Shown: piece after piece, positions 22,911-34,292 of the stretch | How the letters are laid out: each line of letters begins with the position of its first letter | Position numbering within the stretch: position 1 is the first letter of the stretch | DNA from: Thalassia testudinum | Lineage: Eukaryota; Streptophyta; Magnoliopsida; Alismatales; Hydrocharitaceae | DNA: 64,000 bases | Assembly (NCBI GenBank): GCA_037157565.1 | Contig: JAZHRO010000039.1 | Coordinates: 48,670,001-48,734,000 of the forward strand | Direction of reading: 5' to 3' | The notes under the pieces: generated by a model | Seen by the model: the letters and a program-made list of their open reading frames with translations, nothing else | Databases searched by the model: none | Told to the model about the DNA's origin: nothing | Position numbers and translations under genes: made by a program

Positions 22911-23728
22911 CTGCAGCAGTGATCATGAAGGTGTCCCTGCGACAGCAGACGTTGTAGGGAACACCTCGTTGAAAGGGCAGAGGACCTCCCTCACCCTGCG
23001 CGGCGCCATGCTCCACGCAAAGTCGCCGGAGCATGGTGCTGCTCAGGGTTTTGCAGGGAGGACCCAAATGCAAATAATGATGAATACTTAGGGGCCAAAA
23101 TGTGAGGATTTCAAAAGTTGAGGGTCAAAAAGTAATAGATGAGGACCAAAATGCAAAGTCGGTCAAGAAGGTCTCTTCTTAGGCTCAAGTTTTTATGCAT
23201 GACTAAATGGGACATAAGGATTCTAATGGTGAAATTTATTTCTATATCAGACCTTGTTTGACTGGTAAATTTACATAAAAACCCAAATTAAATCATTAAT
23301 TGGGCATGGTTCTCAATGTAGGTCAAAGTGGGTTCCCAAGGCCAAATTGAAGATTCTAAACCCTAGAGATTATTTTTCTACGAATTTTAGAGGGTTTATT
23401 CAATTTTTTATTTGCTCGAACCTCGTGAATTGAAGTGGGTTTGTTTTAGGGTTACAAGATGTCATTTAATTCCTTGGAGTTGTTGTAACCCTTGTTGGAT
23501 CAAATCGTCCCACTTTCCTTCTTATTAGGTTAGTTTGACTTAAGTTTGGACCCTGAGTTACCCTGTTTACTGATTGTGTTGGTGAAATTGCATTTTTACC
23601 CCTTCCTATTTTCTTCACAAACTCAGAATTCTCTAAGTCAAGCCTTTCTATAAGTTATGTAGGAGCTTTTTGTTGCAAATCTAGGTTAGATGGTGCTAGT
23701 TTAGGGTTTACGACGAGGTTCTCATCAG

Positions 23729-26515
23729 TTGATAAATGTAAATCAAGAGATGTGGAACCCACCATATACTTTGGAACTCAAAAGGGTATGGAGGTGTATA
23801 GCTAGGGTTTGGCTGAGTCGAATCAGCCTAATCAGAGTAGGGATCTTTAAATGAAAATGAATCAGTGGAGGATGTAGGGACCCTACAGGAGTGATCAGCG
23901 AATGATAGGGCATGATTTGTAGTCTGATCGATGTCCGAAAGCCAATAAAAATGTGGAGGCGAATCATCTGCAATCGGCTCAGTAAGAGGGGAATCAGAAT
24001 AGAAATTGAGTTCGGTTGTGGGTCGGGGTTGAAAACGGGTTTGAATAGGTTCTGTATTTATAGAGGAGGTGGCATCAATAAAAATTGTGTATGAGGGCTC
24101 ATCTAAAATAGAATTAAAGGTGGGTTCATTTAGAGAGTCCTCATAGTAGCCAGCAAACTCAAAGGTAAATGCCTGAAGGGTGTTTATAGGATGAAGAAAA
24201 TCGGAGTCAAGCAAAAATTCGAATTCTGGATTGTAGTCACCCTCGGCACTTTTTGTTTTTGATTCCTGAGTATCAAAAAGAAATGATTCCATCTCAATGG
24301 AACTTGAATTTAAATCAGTGATCTTGGGATTAGGGATCTCAGAGTCAAAGTCAAAGAATGGATCATGTGAGTTGAGGTCGTAGATTGGCTTGTAGTCGTC
24401 TGGAAACAATGGTTTTCCAAAATCATAGTAAGATTCGAAATCGTCGAAGAATTGTGAGAAACAAGTTTTGAATTTGATTCGAGATCAGAGGTTCCACCAC
24501 AGAGTAAATCACAAGATGTTGTCTCAGCAACCTGACTTGGGTCTAGTCTATTCATAGATTCCGAGCTTAAAAAGGTGTCCCTATTGGATTTGGGCTCGAG
24601 TTCTTGGCTTGTAAGGAAGACCCAATCAAAACCCCACTTTTGTAACTCCTCAATTTCTGTATGGTAGATTGGTGTGACTTCCGAAAAATTAATTTGTATT
24701 TCTGAGGATGTTTGATTGGGATATTCATCAAATAAAGGCCCAGAATCATCATCCCAATTCAAACTTTGATTGTCGTCATACGGGGCCTTGTACTCATCCC
24801 AATAAGATTTAGATCCAGATTCTAGGCTAAGGATGTGGGTTGAATTACTAGAATTTGGGTCAGAATTGCCTTCGGGGGTCACCTTATTAGAATAAGGGGC
24901 AGGATTTACACCCTTGAGAGGTTCTAATTCAATCTCATATTACAGGAGCCTAGGAATTCTATGCCAGGGTTTTGGTTTTCTAGTGTTGGCTCAAAATCGT
25001 GTTTTTATGCAATTGGGACTTCCCAACCTATTTCAAGATCAGGCATATCATATTCCATCTGGGTTGGGAATCCATAACAACCTTGTGTCTCAAACCCTAG
25101 ATTTGGGAAATCATGTTGATCCTCAATATTATTCCAAGATGTTTCATCAACTGTTTGGGGCATGTACAGGTATTTTTGATCGATAACTTGTTTCAACAAT
25201 TTCATCACTTCTTCCCATTTTTCAAAATCATCTTGGTGTTTTCCCAAAGTGTAGAATGTGTCATGCATTGGAGATATTCAAAGTTATGCAATTTTTCTAT
25301 CTCAATGTATCCTGTTATGAGAATATCCCAGGTTGATCTCTTTGTTGCTTCTGTTAATAATAATTGGGCACAATTTGTGATGAAGGTTGTTGTTGTTGAT
25401 ACATCAACCTAAATGTTTTCAATTGATTTTAAGGTTTTGTAATCAATGTCATATAATCTAAGGGCATCCTCAACCATTCTATCTCTCATGGATCGTTGTG
25501 ATTCAGGTTTCTTTAATGGTTTTCCTAAGTAGCCAGGATGCATTTTTGAATCAGATGGTGGAATCAAGATGTAGAATCAAAATTCAAGTTTGGATCGAAA
25601 TTGATTAGATCTAAAAGAGATTCCCAAGAAAATATGTGTGTGCTCTAAATAGAAGAGATGGGGGACTAGATGTGATGTTGACCCAATTAAGGCACCCAAA
25701 GATTTTCGGATGACTATAGAGATTCGGGGTGGATGATACCCCTGGATTAGAAAGTCGTCCACCTGAGAATTACCAGTGCAGCCAAGAAGGGAGAGTCCCA
25801 CAAAGACCCCTACACAGTAGAGCGCCCTCACAGGTTACAGGGCTTCCCCCACCCGACCTTCCTTGTCACTGAGGGTCCAAGTAGACCAGAATGGATAACT
25901 TGACCTCTTAAGTCTACCAATTTTATGTCCTAATTTGTGCCTTTGTTTTCACTTAAATTAGCAGTTTATTTGACTTGTGACCTAATTTGGAGGTTGGTTG
26001 GCCTACGATGTAGACCAACTTTACCTGACCTACCCTAAAGATGGTAGAATGACTCCAGGTCAAGACCTAGAAATCACCCTGATTTGACTCCCAGGTTATT
26101 AGGTCCAAGGATTTTAGGGTTCAAGTGAGTTTAGAGACTGGTTTTAGAGTTTTTCTTGATTAGATCTCTTCAATCAAGGGTTTGGGTAATACACAAATGC
26201 GGGTGGGTTTGTTTCCTTTTATGCAGGCAGGTGTGAACTATCACCCAAAAACCCTAATGCAGAAACCCTAATTTGGCTTTATTTCCAAGTCCTCTTTGAT
26301 TTTCAAAAATATTCTCCTTAGACTTCAAAAAAGAAGTGCGTAGTCCAAGAAGATTAGAAATTAAGCGTAGTCCCTAATAGGCACAGGAAATTTGGGGTAG
26401 GATCTCTAACTAGAATCACTTCAACTTCAATGAGAATTGAAAAAAAATTTTGCAAATCAGGAAACTTGCCTTTTAAATGATAATTACTATAAAAAATAAG
26501 GCAGGTGATTCCTAA
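23729..26515 (-). mobile_element. Element B: internal piece with A-like leader and acidic ORF
   Basis: Minus-strand retroelement interior without visible LTRs, gag or pol. The right part (25570-26515) contains a leader segment (25665-25920) similar to that of element A (20120-20400). After it, in sense, comes an unfamiliar broken ORF (25543 to about 23743). The left end stops at LTR-A and the right end at the + strand integrase of element C. A may have inserted into B, but the other half of B was not found. Confidence 0.6.
23743..25543 (-). pseudogene. Unknown acidic ORF of element B
   Basis: I do not recognise this protein. A possible start is at 25543 (MHPGYLGKPLKKPESQ). An in-frame stop lies near 25412, and the frame then runs through LHNFEYLQ and, after a frame change, KWEEVMKLLKQVIDQKYLYM and long D/E/S/T-rich tracts (24882-24310 and 24409-23828) with many SDPxS-like phrases and no Cys/His motif or membrane segment. 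The place after the leader is where gag would begin in element A. Element D has a similar acidic ORF. A Ty3-type extra ORF, or a highly derived gag tail, are both possible. Confidence 0.5.
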
Positions 26516-26519
26516 TTGA

Positions 26520-27922
26520 TTGTTTCCTTCTGAAGTGATTTCTCCTTCTTTACCTATTTCTGACCACTTCCCTGATAAGCAATTGCTGGTCATTCATTCT
26601 AATCTTCCCTGGTATGCTAACATTGTCAACTACCTGGCTTCTGGAATCCTTCCCATTAATTGGGTCCAACATAAAAAAGACAAACTTAGATCCGAGGCCA
26701 AGCACTATTACTAGGAAGAACCATGGCTTTTCAAGCACTGCAAAGACCAAATTCTTAGGAAGTGTGTCCCTGATAAGGAGATAGAGAGCATCCTGTCGTT
26801 TTGCCATAACCAGTCGTGTGGCGGTCATTTCTCTGGCAAACAGACCGCTGCAAAGATTTTGCAGAGCGATTTTTATTGGCCCACGATCTTCAAAGATGCA
26901 CACGAATATAGTAGGGCATGTTCACGCTATCAGTCTCTCAGTAGTATTGGCCGCCGAGACATGATGCCCTTGAGTCCGATTGTAGTGTGCGAAATCTTTA
27001 ACATTTGGGGCATTAACTTCATGAGACCTTTTCCGAAATCATATGGCTTCAAGTATATATTGTTAGCAGTTGAGTATATTCCAAATGGATAGAAGCCATC
27101 CCCTCGAGGACTAACGATCATAGAGTTGTAGCATAATTTGTTCAAGATTTTATCTTCTCTAGATTTGGGGTAACAAAAGCCATCATTAATGATGGAGGGT
27201 CTCACTTTAGAAACGCACATTTTCAGTCCCTACTTCAAAAGTATGGGGTGTCACATAGGATTGCTACACCATATCACCCTCAAACCAATGGATTAGCTGA
27301 ATTGTCCATCCGGGAGATCAAGAAGATTTTACAGACTACCATCTGACCTGATAGAAAGGGTTGATCTTCCCACCTTTTTGATGTGTTGTGGGCATATAGG
27401 ACAGCTCACAAAATCGCATTAGGCATGTCTCCTTTTAGACTTGTGTACGGGAAACATTGTCATCTTCTTGTAGAACTTGAGCACAAAGCCTATTGGGCCA
27501 TCAGAAAGTGTGACTTGGACTTAGAGAAGGCCGGTGATCACAGAAGATTACAAATTTCCGAGCTAGATGAGTTAAGGAATGAATCTTATGAGAGCTCGAG
27601 GATTTATAAGGATAAACTTAAGGCCTTCCATGACCATCACATTCATAGGAAATCATTTCACCCTGGTCAAAAAGTCCTTCTCTTCGACTCTAGACTAAAA
27701 CTCCTCCTAGGGAAACTAAGATCCAAATGGACTGGACCTTTCAAAATCATGAGAATCTTTGATAATGGAGCCATTGAGATCACTGAGATTGACAAATCTG
27801 AACCTTTTACCGTAAATGGACAAAGACTAAAACCTTTTATTGAGCCACATGATCTCAAACTTGTCAATTCCACCATTTCGCTCCTACATTTTGAGCTACC
27901 GACCGGGTTTACGTGTAGCTGA
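26520..27922 (+). pseudogene. pol: Integrase of element C
   Basis: Starts at the RNase H/integrase link (LPSEVISPSLPISDHFPD, as in A). The zinc-binding part reads CHNQSCGGHFSG...CSRYQ: the last Cys is Tyr. The first catalytic Asp is Asn (WGINF; WGIDF in A). The second is kept ([10 protein letters not shown]) and the Glu is present ([15 protein letters not shown]). Stops occur at 26712-26714 and near 27090, 27133, 27345 and 27363, with a frameshift near 27090. The C-terminal 179 codons (27383-27922) are open, through [14 protein letters not shown], and end ELPTGFTCS. Two catalytic or structural residues are lost besides the stops, so it is inactive. Confidence 0.92.
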
Positions 27923-29588
27923 AGGCGTTAAACTTAGCAAAACCTATCCTTGTATATAGCTATTTTCACCTTTCTTATTTCCACCTTTATTTGCATTAGG
28001 TGTCTACCTTTGAATTTTTAGCATACATTCATTGCCACATATGTCATGCATTTCACTTCCTAGCCCGACATTCCACTCTGATCTTGTATCAGACTTGAAA
28101 TCATCCACAAAGAGATTTTATCTCCTCATTCCAATTTCCTTCCATCACCCAGTTTAGGATAGTGAAAAGCAGAGCATGCATTTGTATCCACCCTATTCAT
28201 TCAATGAGGGCATTGTAACATTTAAGCATGGGGGGTGTAAATGGTGAACCATTCAACTGAAATGAAATTGTAGACACACCTATTGTATATAGTATAGTAT
28301 TATCTAAAAATACTAAAAAAATTTGAAAATTTCTGAAAAATTTTGAAAAAAAAATCCAAAAATAAAAAAATGACAAAATACAAAAACTCCAAAAATACAA
28401 TGAGGCACATGCACTTTATTGTTAAGGGAGAACTCCAAAGATATTTCTGAGAGAAAAGAATCTAAAAAAAAAAGGGTTTAACTATGATCTTCTAAGTGAA
28501 AACAAAAATAGAATAAGTGTTTATGGACATTCAACCTTTGCTGGATTGACTTTCCGGGCCACTGTAGCTTGACTCATTCAAGCTTTAGCTTAATACACTT
28601 TGAGCTTTGACAAGATAGGCCACAGTCTTTCCTAATTTTAGGACGTATTCTTGTACCTGAGTCACCAGTACAGGATTCGCTGGTTTGCTTTGACTTAGGA
28701 GTCCAGGTAACCTTGGCTTACACTACACAGTGTCAGGAAAGACTTTGTGAATCTGAAATTCAACCCTAGTGTTTATTAGGGAAGGTGGAGCCTTTACCTG
28801 TGTGTGCAGGTAGACTCTTTGTCCTAGTCTTTAGTCTTGTGTCTAGGAGAAGCTCTTTCCACCAAAGAACTCACCCACCAAATAAGGTGCGCTCTACCAA
28901 ATAAAGTTGTCGAAGACTTACTGACAGAAAAAAAAATAAAAAGAAAAGTTCAAAAAGAAAGTTCTTTAGAATAAGTCAAGTATGTTCTCCAAGTCTGTAA
29001 ATACAAAAATTCCACCAAAAATGTTTTCAGGGTTCAATACAAATACCCTGTTGTGCCACCAAAATATTCTTTGAGCCACAAAACGCAATAAGAGTTGGGC
29101 TTGAGTAATTCTCATTTATTGAGAGTCAATCTGAAAACACAAGCTGAAGCTAAGACCAACTTGGACTTAAAAAGAAGTGAAACCTCGGGGATTGAGTTTT
29201 AGAATTCACCTTGTTAGTCTTGATTTATCACAAAGCACAATCATAATCTCATAGCATTTTGAGTCTTTGTAAAACCACATGAGTCCTGGAATTCGACTTA
29301 AGGTTTAAATATCAAGAGTCTTTGTTAGTTGAGAGATGGTCTATGTCATTTAAGTCTTGAGTTCTGGTCAGTCTTCCTTAGTAATAAGGTTCTCACAATG
29401 TCCAGACATAAACACAGTTGGTTTATCGGAAAATTCTTTCAGCTTAAAGATCTTCTTCAAACACTTAACACTGTGAGAAAAATGAAACGAAAAGATATCT
29501 CATCACACTTACCTTGCCGATACTTAAATTGCTTTGCACTTTAATGAATTGTTTACTAAGGGACTAGCAAAACCTAAGCATGGGGGTA
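27923..29588 (+). other. 3' UTR of element C
   Basis: Contains TGAGGGCATTGTAACATTT followed by AAGCATGGGGGG (about 28204-28238), and the segment 28600-29580, which matches element E (56500-57360): the phrases ATTCTTGTACCTGAG, CACCAGTACAGGAT and GTTTAAATATCAAGAGTC are shared. It ends GGGACTAGCAAAACC then AAGCATGGGGGTA at the LTR edge. A-rich stretches at 28300-28480 and 28920-28960. No credible ORF. Confidence 0.75.
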
Positions 29589-31239
29589 TGATGAGTGGCC
29601 ACTCATCATAGCTAAAAAGCTAAAGTTAAGCTAGAAACTGAGTTAAACAATACCAAATTAACACATAAAAAGGGTCAAGTGTGAGAATCAAAGAAAAATA
29701 CCTAAAATAATAATTCTGTGTTAAGATTGTATAATTAGGTCATAAATTGAGATATCTTTAAGAAGAAGGTCAAATGATGATCTAAGTGTTAATTGAACAC
29801 ACAAACAATTTTAAAAGCCCAAATCAAAAGTATAATTAACTTCTTAAAAGTTCAATTAAACACATATAAAAACTTGAAGGCATTTGGACATCATTAGGGC
29901 CTTGAAACTTAGAATTTACATTTAGGTCCTTTGTATATCACATTTTCTTCATTAGAAAACTTTCCCGGACCTATTTCACCCGTAGGGACCTCTTTGAAAG
30001 CCCCTAAGGACCATTCAGTTATTGTTTCCTACCACTTAAGGGCTCTTGTGCAAAATTTCTACCTCTTCGCAAAAGGACCTCCCTACAATTTTCCTAATAG
30101 AGCCTAGCAACCTAGAGCCTCTACGCACACACTATGCATGCATAGTACTCGGAGGATCTCAACCGTCCACTCCCTCTTGATCCTGATCTGCAGCTCGATC
30201 TCAATCAAAGCTTCACGCAAAGCAGCTTGTATGCTCACCCAATCCCCCAGATCCCATCCTACAGTCAGTTTTCAATTTGGCAGCCTGCGCGCTCCTCTCC
30301 TCTCATCTTTGCCGCTAGTGCCCTCGTCAACTATCCTCACCCATGCGGTGATCTGAGCCACTGAAATTGCTACTTAAGCACCTCAGTGGTCACGCATGCA
30401 AGGGATCGCTCTCTCCTACCTTCTTAGCGATCATTCCTCCACTTTAGCCTCTTCTCCTCACCAATTCCTTGATTTCACAGCCACCGGCTGTGAAATCCTT
30501 GACATCTCTCCAACTCTCCATGTCGCTAAGGACCACGTAGCACCTGAGAACAACCCAGAAGTCTCACTAGCAGACTTTTCACTTTGCTGGAGCTCTTCCC
30601 CTGCCATTCTTCCTCCTTAGCCACCGGCTAAGGAGCCACAGGTCCTATTCTTCCTGTTAGAGTAGTTTTAATATTTTCTAGATTAGCTGTAGCATTAGAT
30701 AGATAAATTAGAGTAGATTAGAGTAGAATTATATGTAGAATTAATAGTCAATTTGCTGTTCTGATTAGTTTAGCATTAGGAGTAGTTTTAGCATAGCAAA
30801 TTTTCTCCCTCACCTCCTCTGATCATCCCAGATCAGAGGGGAAGAAATTCACTTAATCATTGTCTAGTTTGTGCTTCCTCTACATGCTTTCATCTTATTT
30901 CTGATTCCCTTGATCTGTATTTCGCAATTCACCCACTCATCAGACCTAATTTCAGATCTGAATGGTCTACAACTTCATATCTAAAATTTGTGTCAAAAAT
31001 CATATTAGGGGCTTCTCACTCACTCCATCTTGTTCACAAAAGCCCCTAATCTGAGCTAAAAAGTGAATCAGTTTGCCAGATTTTCTATGAATTCAGATTT
31101 ATAAGATTTTAATTCATCTGGGTTTTGAATGCCTTGATCTTGCAAATTGAAGAATTTGAATTTTGATTCACTGATTGGCAGGGAATCTAAGGTGATTCTA
31201 AAGTCAAAATTCACCTTAGAAGAGCCATAATTTGATTGG
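29589..31239 (+). repeat. 3' LTR of element C, first part
   Basis: Starts with a perfect 20-bp palindrome TGATGAGTGGCCACTCATCA (29589-29608). Further perfect hairpins: 12-bp arms at 30471-30497 (spacer ACC), 10-bp arms at 30613-30635 (spacer ACC), 9-bp arms at 30816-30839. The sequence is cut at 31239 by element D, whose flanking ATTGG (31235-31239) and GTTGG (42630-42634) are a probable 5-bp duplication with one change. Confidence 0.8.
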
Positions 31240-32736
31240 TGTTGAAACGACGAAGTACTACGCTATCGGATTTGGTTTTGAAAACCTGTCATTGTAGTTT
31301 GAATAGAGAAGAACTCGGGAAAGTAGTAAAAAGAATGGAGAGAGAGATATCCTCCTCGATGATCGCTTGAAGGATGAGTCGAACGGGACGACTCCTGGAA
31401 GATGGGGAACGGAGCAGGAAGAAGGAGGATGAAGTGGTAAGAACGAGAACGAAGCAGCACATCATCGTCGTCATGGGATCCGGTTCCGAAATGGGGGCGA
31501 AAAATTGACTTTATCTCTTAAGAAGCATCCCGGGTGTGGGACAGGCTTCTCTTGAGCTTTGGAGAGGGAGAGAAGAGAAGGAAGGGATGAAGAAGGTGTG
31601 GTGGTCGTAGGGCTATATATAGGTGTAGATTAGAGGGGGCAAATAGGTCTTTACACTTTAAAACATTAATTTAGGGCCTTTAGTGACAGATTTATCCTTC
31701 ACTAAAGGTAGGAACGTGGGTGACGTGTGCCCCACCCGCACGCACCTCTTCTTCTTCTCCACGAAAACAGCCCATGCACGTTCTCTCGATTTAAGCCGTC
31801 CGATCAAAAGATCAGACAGCTCAAATGCCATCACGCCCATTCCCACAGCGCAAATGATCGCACATTCAAAAGTGTGTGTGGTGCTTTCCTTCAGTGTGCG
31901 TTTGAGCACCTGATGCGGATAGATCAGAGCCATCCACGCGAGATCAGACGGTTTTGATTGAAATTGGATCCGCACTCCCAAAGAGGCAGTGCAGGATTCG
32001 ACCCTGCGTCATGAGGTAAGCAAACGCCTTATCCACTGCACTGCGCGCGTGGATTGGCAAGGGGAGCGTTTGTGCGCCACGTGATTTGGACCGTTGGATT
32101 GAGATCCAACGGTCAAGAATGCATTCTCTTTGGCTTCAGATGTTGAAGGCGCTGGTCCGAGATCTAATCTTAGCCATTGGATTAATGATCCAACGATTGA
32201 GCGGCTTTGATCAACACATGAAGAGGTGATGCGCATGTCTTAGGCCATATTGGATGGCTGAGACAGCGCCACATGGCGTCATCTTGGCCAACCATCTTCT
32301 GTGAGTTGCAAATAGTGCTACAGATGTCGGATTGGACCGATTTTCGCGTTGTTAGGCTACGATCGTCGATTCGAACCCATCAGTGCAATCAGATCTATCA
32401 TCTGGTGTGCAGATTTACACCATCTTGGCCCATGATCTCTGACCTTCCTCAGATTGTATCTGATGCTATGGAAGTCCGATCGAGGCGATCTTGATGTCGT
32501 TGAACTCCAATCGTCGCTCTAATCAAATCCATACGATTAGATCTTTGATCCAAGATCCCGATTGAATATCGCCCTGTTACCTGACCACAAAAAGAGAAAA
32601 TTAACCTAAATTTCATACAGACTAACCTAAATGCAATATGATGCATGTGATGCAATATTTATAATGTATGATGCTAATGTGACACTAAGAGCATGCATTA
32701 ATAGGCATTTTAGGTTAATCAGATGTATGCACATCA
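31240..32736 (-). repeat. 3' LTR of element D
   Basis: 1497 bp; matches the 5' LTR (40859-42629) except for a deletion of about 270 bp after GAAGAACTCGG (near 31320). In sense: head TGATGTGCATACATC, palindromes with CGTTGGAT/ATCCAACG cores (e.g. 32092-32113), tRNA-like segment (31984-32050), imperfect hairpin 31794-31821, TATATATA (rc 31614-31621). Confidence 0.9.
31984..32050 (-). other. tRNA-like segment in 3' LTR of D
   Basis: In sense it reads CAGTGCAGTGGATAAGGCG, then about 25 nt, then GCAGGGTCGAATCCTGC. The first matches an A box (YAGYNNAGTGG type) and the second a B box (GGTTCGANTCC with one change) with a perfect 5-bp T stem. Spacing is as in a tRNA. The acceptor ends do not pair as in a functional tRNA, so it is tRNA-derived or tRNA-like, not a tRNA gene. 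Confidence 0.55.
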
Positions 32737-34290
32737 CACCCCCATGCCTAACTTTTGCTAGTCCCTAGCAAAAACTACTTGTTATTTATAAAAGAATTAA
32801 GTTGGATTACTTGGGCATAAATCATTTTCAATATTGAGAAATTTTTACTTAGGATCTGAACTTTCAAAGACACAACACCTGGGTATCTGCCAAATGCAGA
32901 CCGCCTCAAGCCCTTGCCTTATTCAAAGAAAAAAATATATTTTTCTCTTTTTCTTCTTTTCTAATATTTTTTTATTTTTTTTGGATTTTTGAGTTTAGGG
33001 TTAAAGAGCGGCTTTCTACGGTCACTCAACCACCCAAGATTTGATGAGAACCTCAAGTTATAAGCATCTTATTGTGAATGTGATAGACTTGTTGATCGGC
33101 AATTAGAATAGACTTAGGGTTTCTATGCCTCTTGGTGACCTTAAAAAGTGAGTTCTGCCTAAGGGTCAACACAAGGTTGAATCCAGTGTATATCTCCCTG
33201 GTTTATTCTACTTCTCCGCTTCTTTCTAAGTGTTTTGGAAATTTTCAGTGCATTTTATGAGCTGGGTTCTGGACAACCGATTGATAAGCTGTTACCACTG
33301 ACAACTTGCCAGCCATACTCATGCTGTGAAGTGAGATTTATTTATTTTGTTTTTCTTTTTTTTCTTTTCTCCTTTTCTTTTTCTTTTTCTTTTTGTCTTT
33401 TTTTTTTTAAGTAGGTAGTTTCCCTGGTCTAAGATTTACCTAAAGGCAGTAAAAAAAGAATGGTCCAGTGACTGGGCTCTGGACAACCTACCTATGGGTT
33501 GTTACCCACGATAACTTGCCAGCCATATCACCCTAGAAAGTTCATTAGCAACCTAATTTTCATTAAAATCGCTGAACAACAAGTCAGTGACAAGATAGTG
33601 TGTAGTTGCTTAAACTTAAAGTTCCCTTAAATCAGAGGGTGGGTTGATAAGTCGTGTACTTATCACCCAAACTTATTTAATTAAATTACAATAGAATTAA
33701 TATGGCGAGGACTCGAAAATCAAATCCCTGAAGGCTCTTTGTGTTCAGATCCTAATGTAATATTTCCTGAGACTGAAAAGTCCTAATGTCCAAGTATTCC
33801 TTCCTAATTTAATTTTTTTTTATGTATAAATATAAATAAATAAAAGAAAATAAATGAATCTACGGAGCTGACGAAATAATTCAGAGATGAATATCCGCCC
33901 CCCCATGCCTATCTAATGCAATGTCTTCATTGTATTAAAAAGACATAAAATAGAGTGGAATAGAGTAGAAGGTACCTGAATTGCGTGAATGACAGGTCTG
34001 CTCTGAGATAAACAAAAACTGTATACGTGCTGAATTTAGTGCCTTTAGCTAGGCACACTATACAAAGAAGAGAAGTAAAGAATTCAAAAGTACAGGTCAA
34101 AATCAGAATAAAAAGATTCACTTTAGGACCTGCCAGCAGATGTCCACATATATGGACCAGATTGTGGTGCAAACCCATACCCCATGATCGAGAATATCTA
34201 AGATTCTGGATAAAAATTACCCAAAACCTAAAATTAGTATGCAAGCAAGGTCGGGCCTACAATTTATGTGGGTGCAACCCAAGAACAAAA
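32737..34290 (-). other. 3' UTR of element D
   Basis: Next to the LTR lies sense GCTAGGGACTAGCAAAAGTT and GGCATGGGGGTG; at 33897-33935 the sense ATGAAGACATTGCATTAG...GGCATGGGGGGG motif. Pyrimidine-rich runs at 32930-32985 and 33345-33415. No protein signature. Same layout as the 3' UTRs of X, A, C and E. Confidence 0.7.
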
Positions 34291-34292
34291 AG

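Larger units (their letters stand above)
10184..23728 (-). mobile_element. Element A: Athila-like Ty3/gypsy retrotransposon, 3' LTR lost
   Basis: In sense order: 5' LTR (23728-21009), tRNA-Asp-type PBS (21001-20984), leader (to 19952), gag, protease, RT/RNase H, integrase (to 11747) and 3' UTR (to about 10184). The 3' LTR is missing: the 3' UTR abuts the pol tail of element X at about 10184, so the two 3' tails sit in tandem. Solo LTR-2 interrupts the last codons of integrase. The family is set by the protease LLDLGASINL and ILGRPF signatures, the RT opening KKEIIKWLDAGIIYPISDS, and the NTYNPGW gag tail. Frames are broken in several places, so it is not autonomous now. Confidence 0.9.
21009..23728 (-). 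repeat. 5' LTR of element A (LTR-A)
   Basis: 2720 bp, TG at 21009 and CA at 23728 on the + strand. In sense: head TGATGAGAACC, long perfect inverted repeat (22875-22910), TATA-like CATAAAAG (rc 22796-22803), leader hairpin (22157-22181), purine-rich tract (rc of 21180-21560), end motif near 21110-21130 (CTCCCTGAGTTCGACC), and then the PBS. The outer 5 bp are GTTGA (23729-23733); the partner duplication is lost with the 3' LTR. Sequence differs strongly from LTR-1 and LTR-2 outside these landmarks. Confidence 0.92.
26520..31239 (+). mobile_element. Element C, left part: 5'-truncated Athila-like element
   Basis: Plus-strand pol from the end of RNase H through integrase (26520-27922), 3' UTR (27923-29588), polypurine-like GCATGGGGGTA (29579-29588 region), then the start of the 3' LTR at 29589. 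The LTR is interrupted at 31239/42630 by element D, and its remainder follows 42634. Everything 5' of the RNase H end is missing; at about 26515 it meets element B head to head. Confidence 0.85.

Noticed and set aside
11819..23728. Reading LTR-2 and LTR-A as the inverted LTR pair of one rearranged element
   Set aside because: LTR-2 has its own perfect AGTCT duplication, the pol frame of A resumes on its other side, and its sequence differs strongly from LTR-A.
31984..32050. A functional tRNA gene
   Set aside because: A and B boxes are present but the acceptor ends do not pair, and the anticodon arm is not convincing and differs between the two LTRs.
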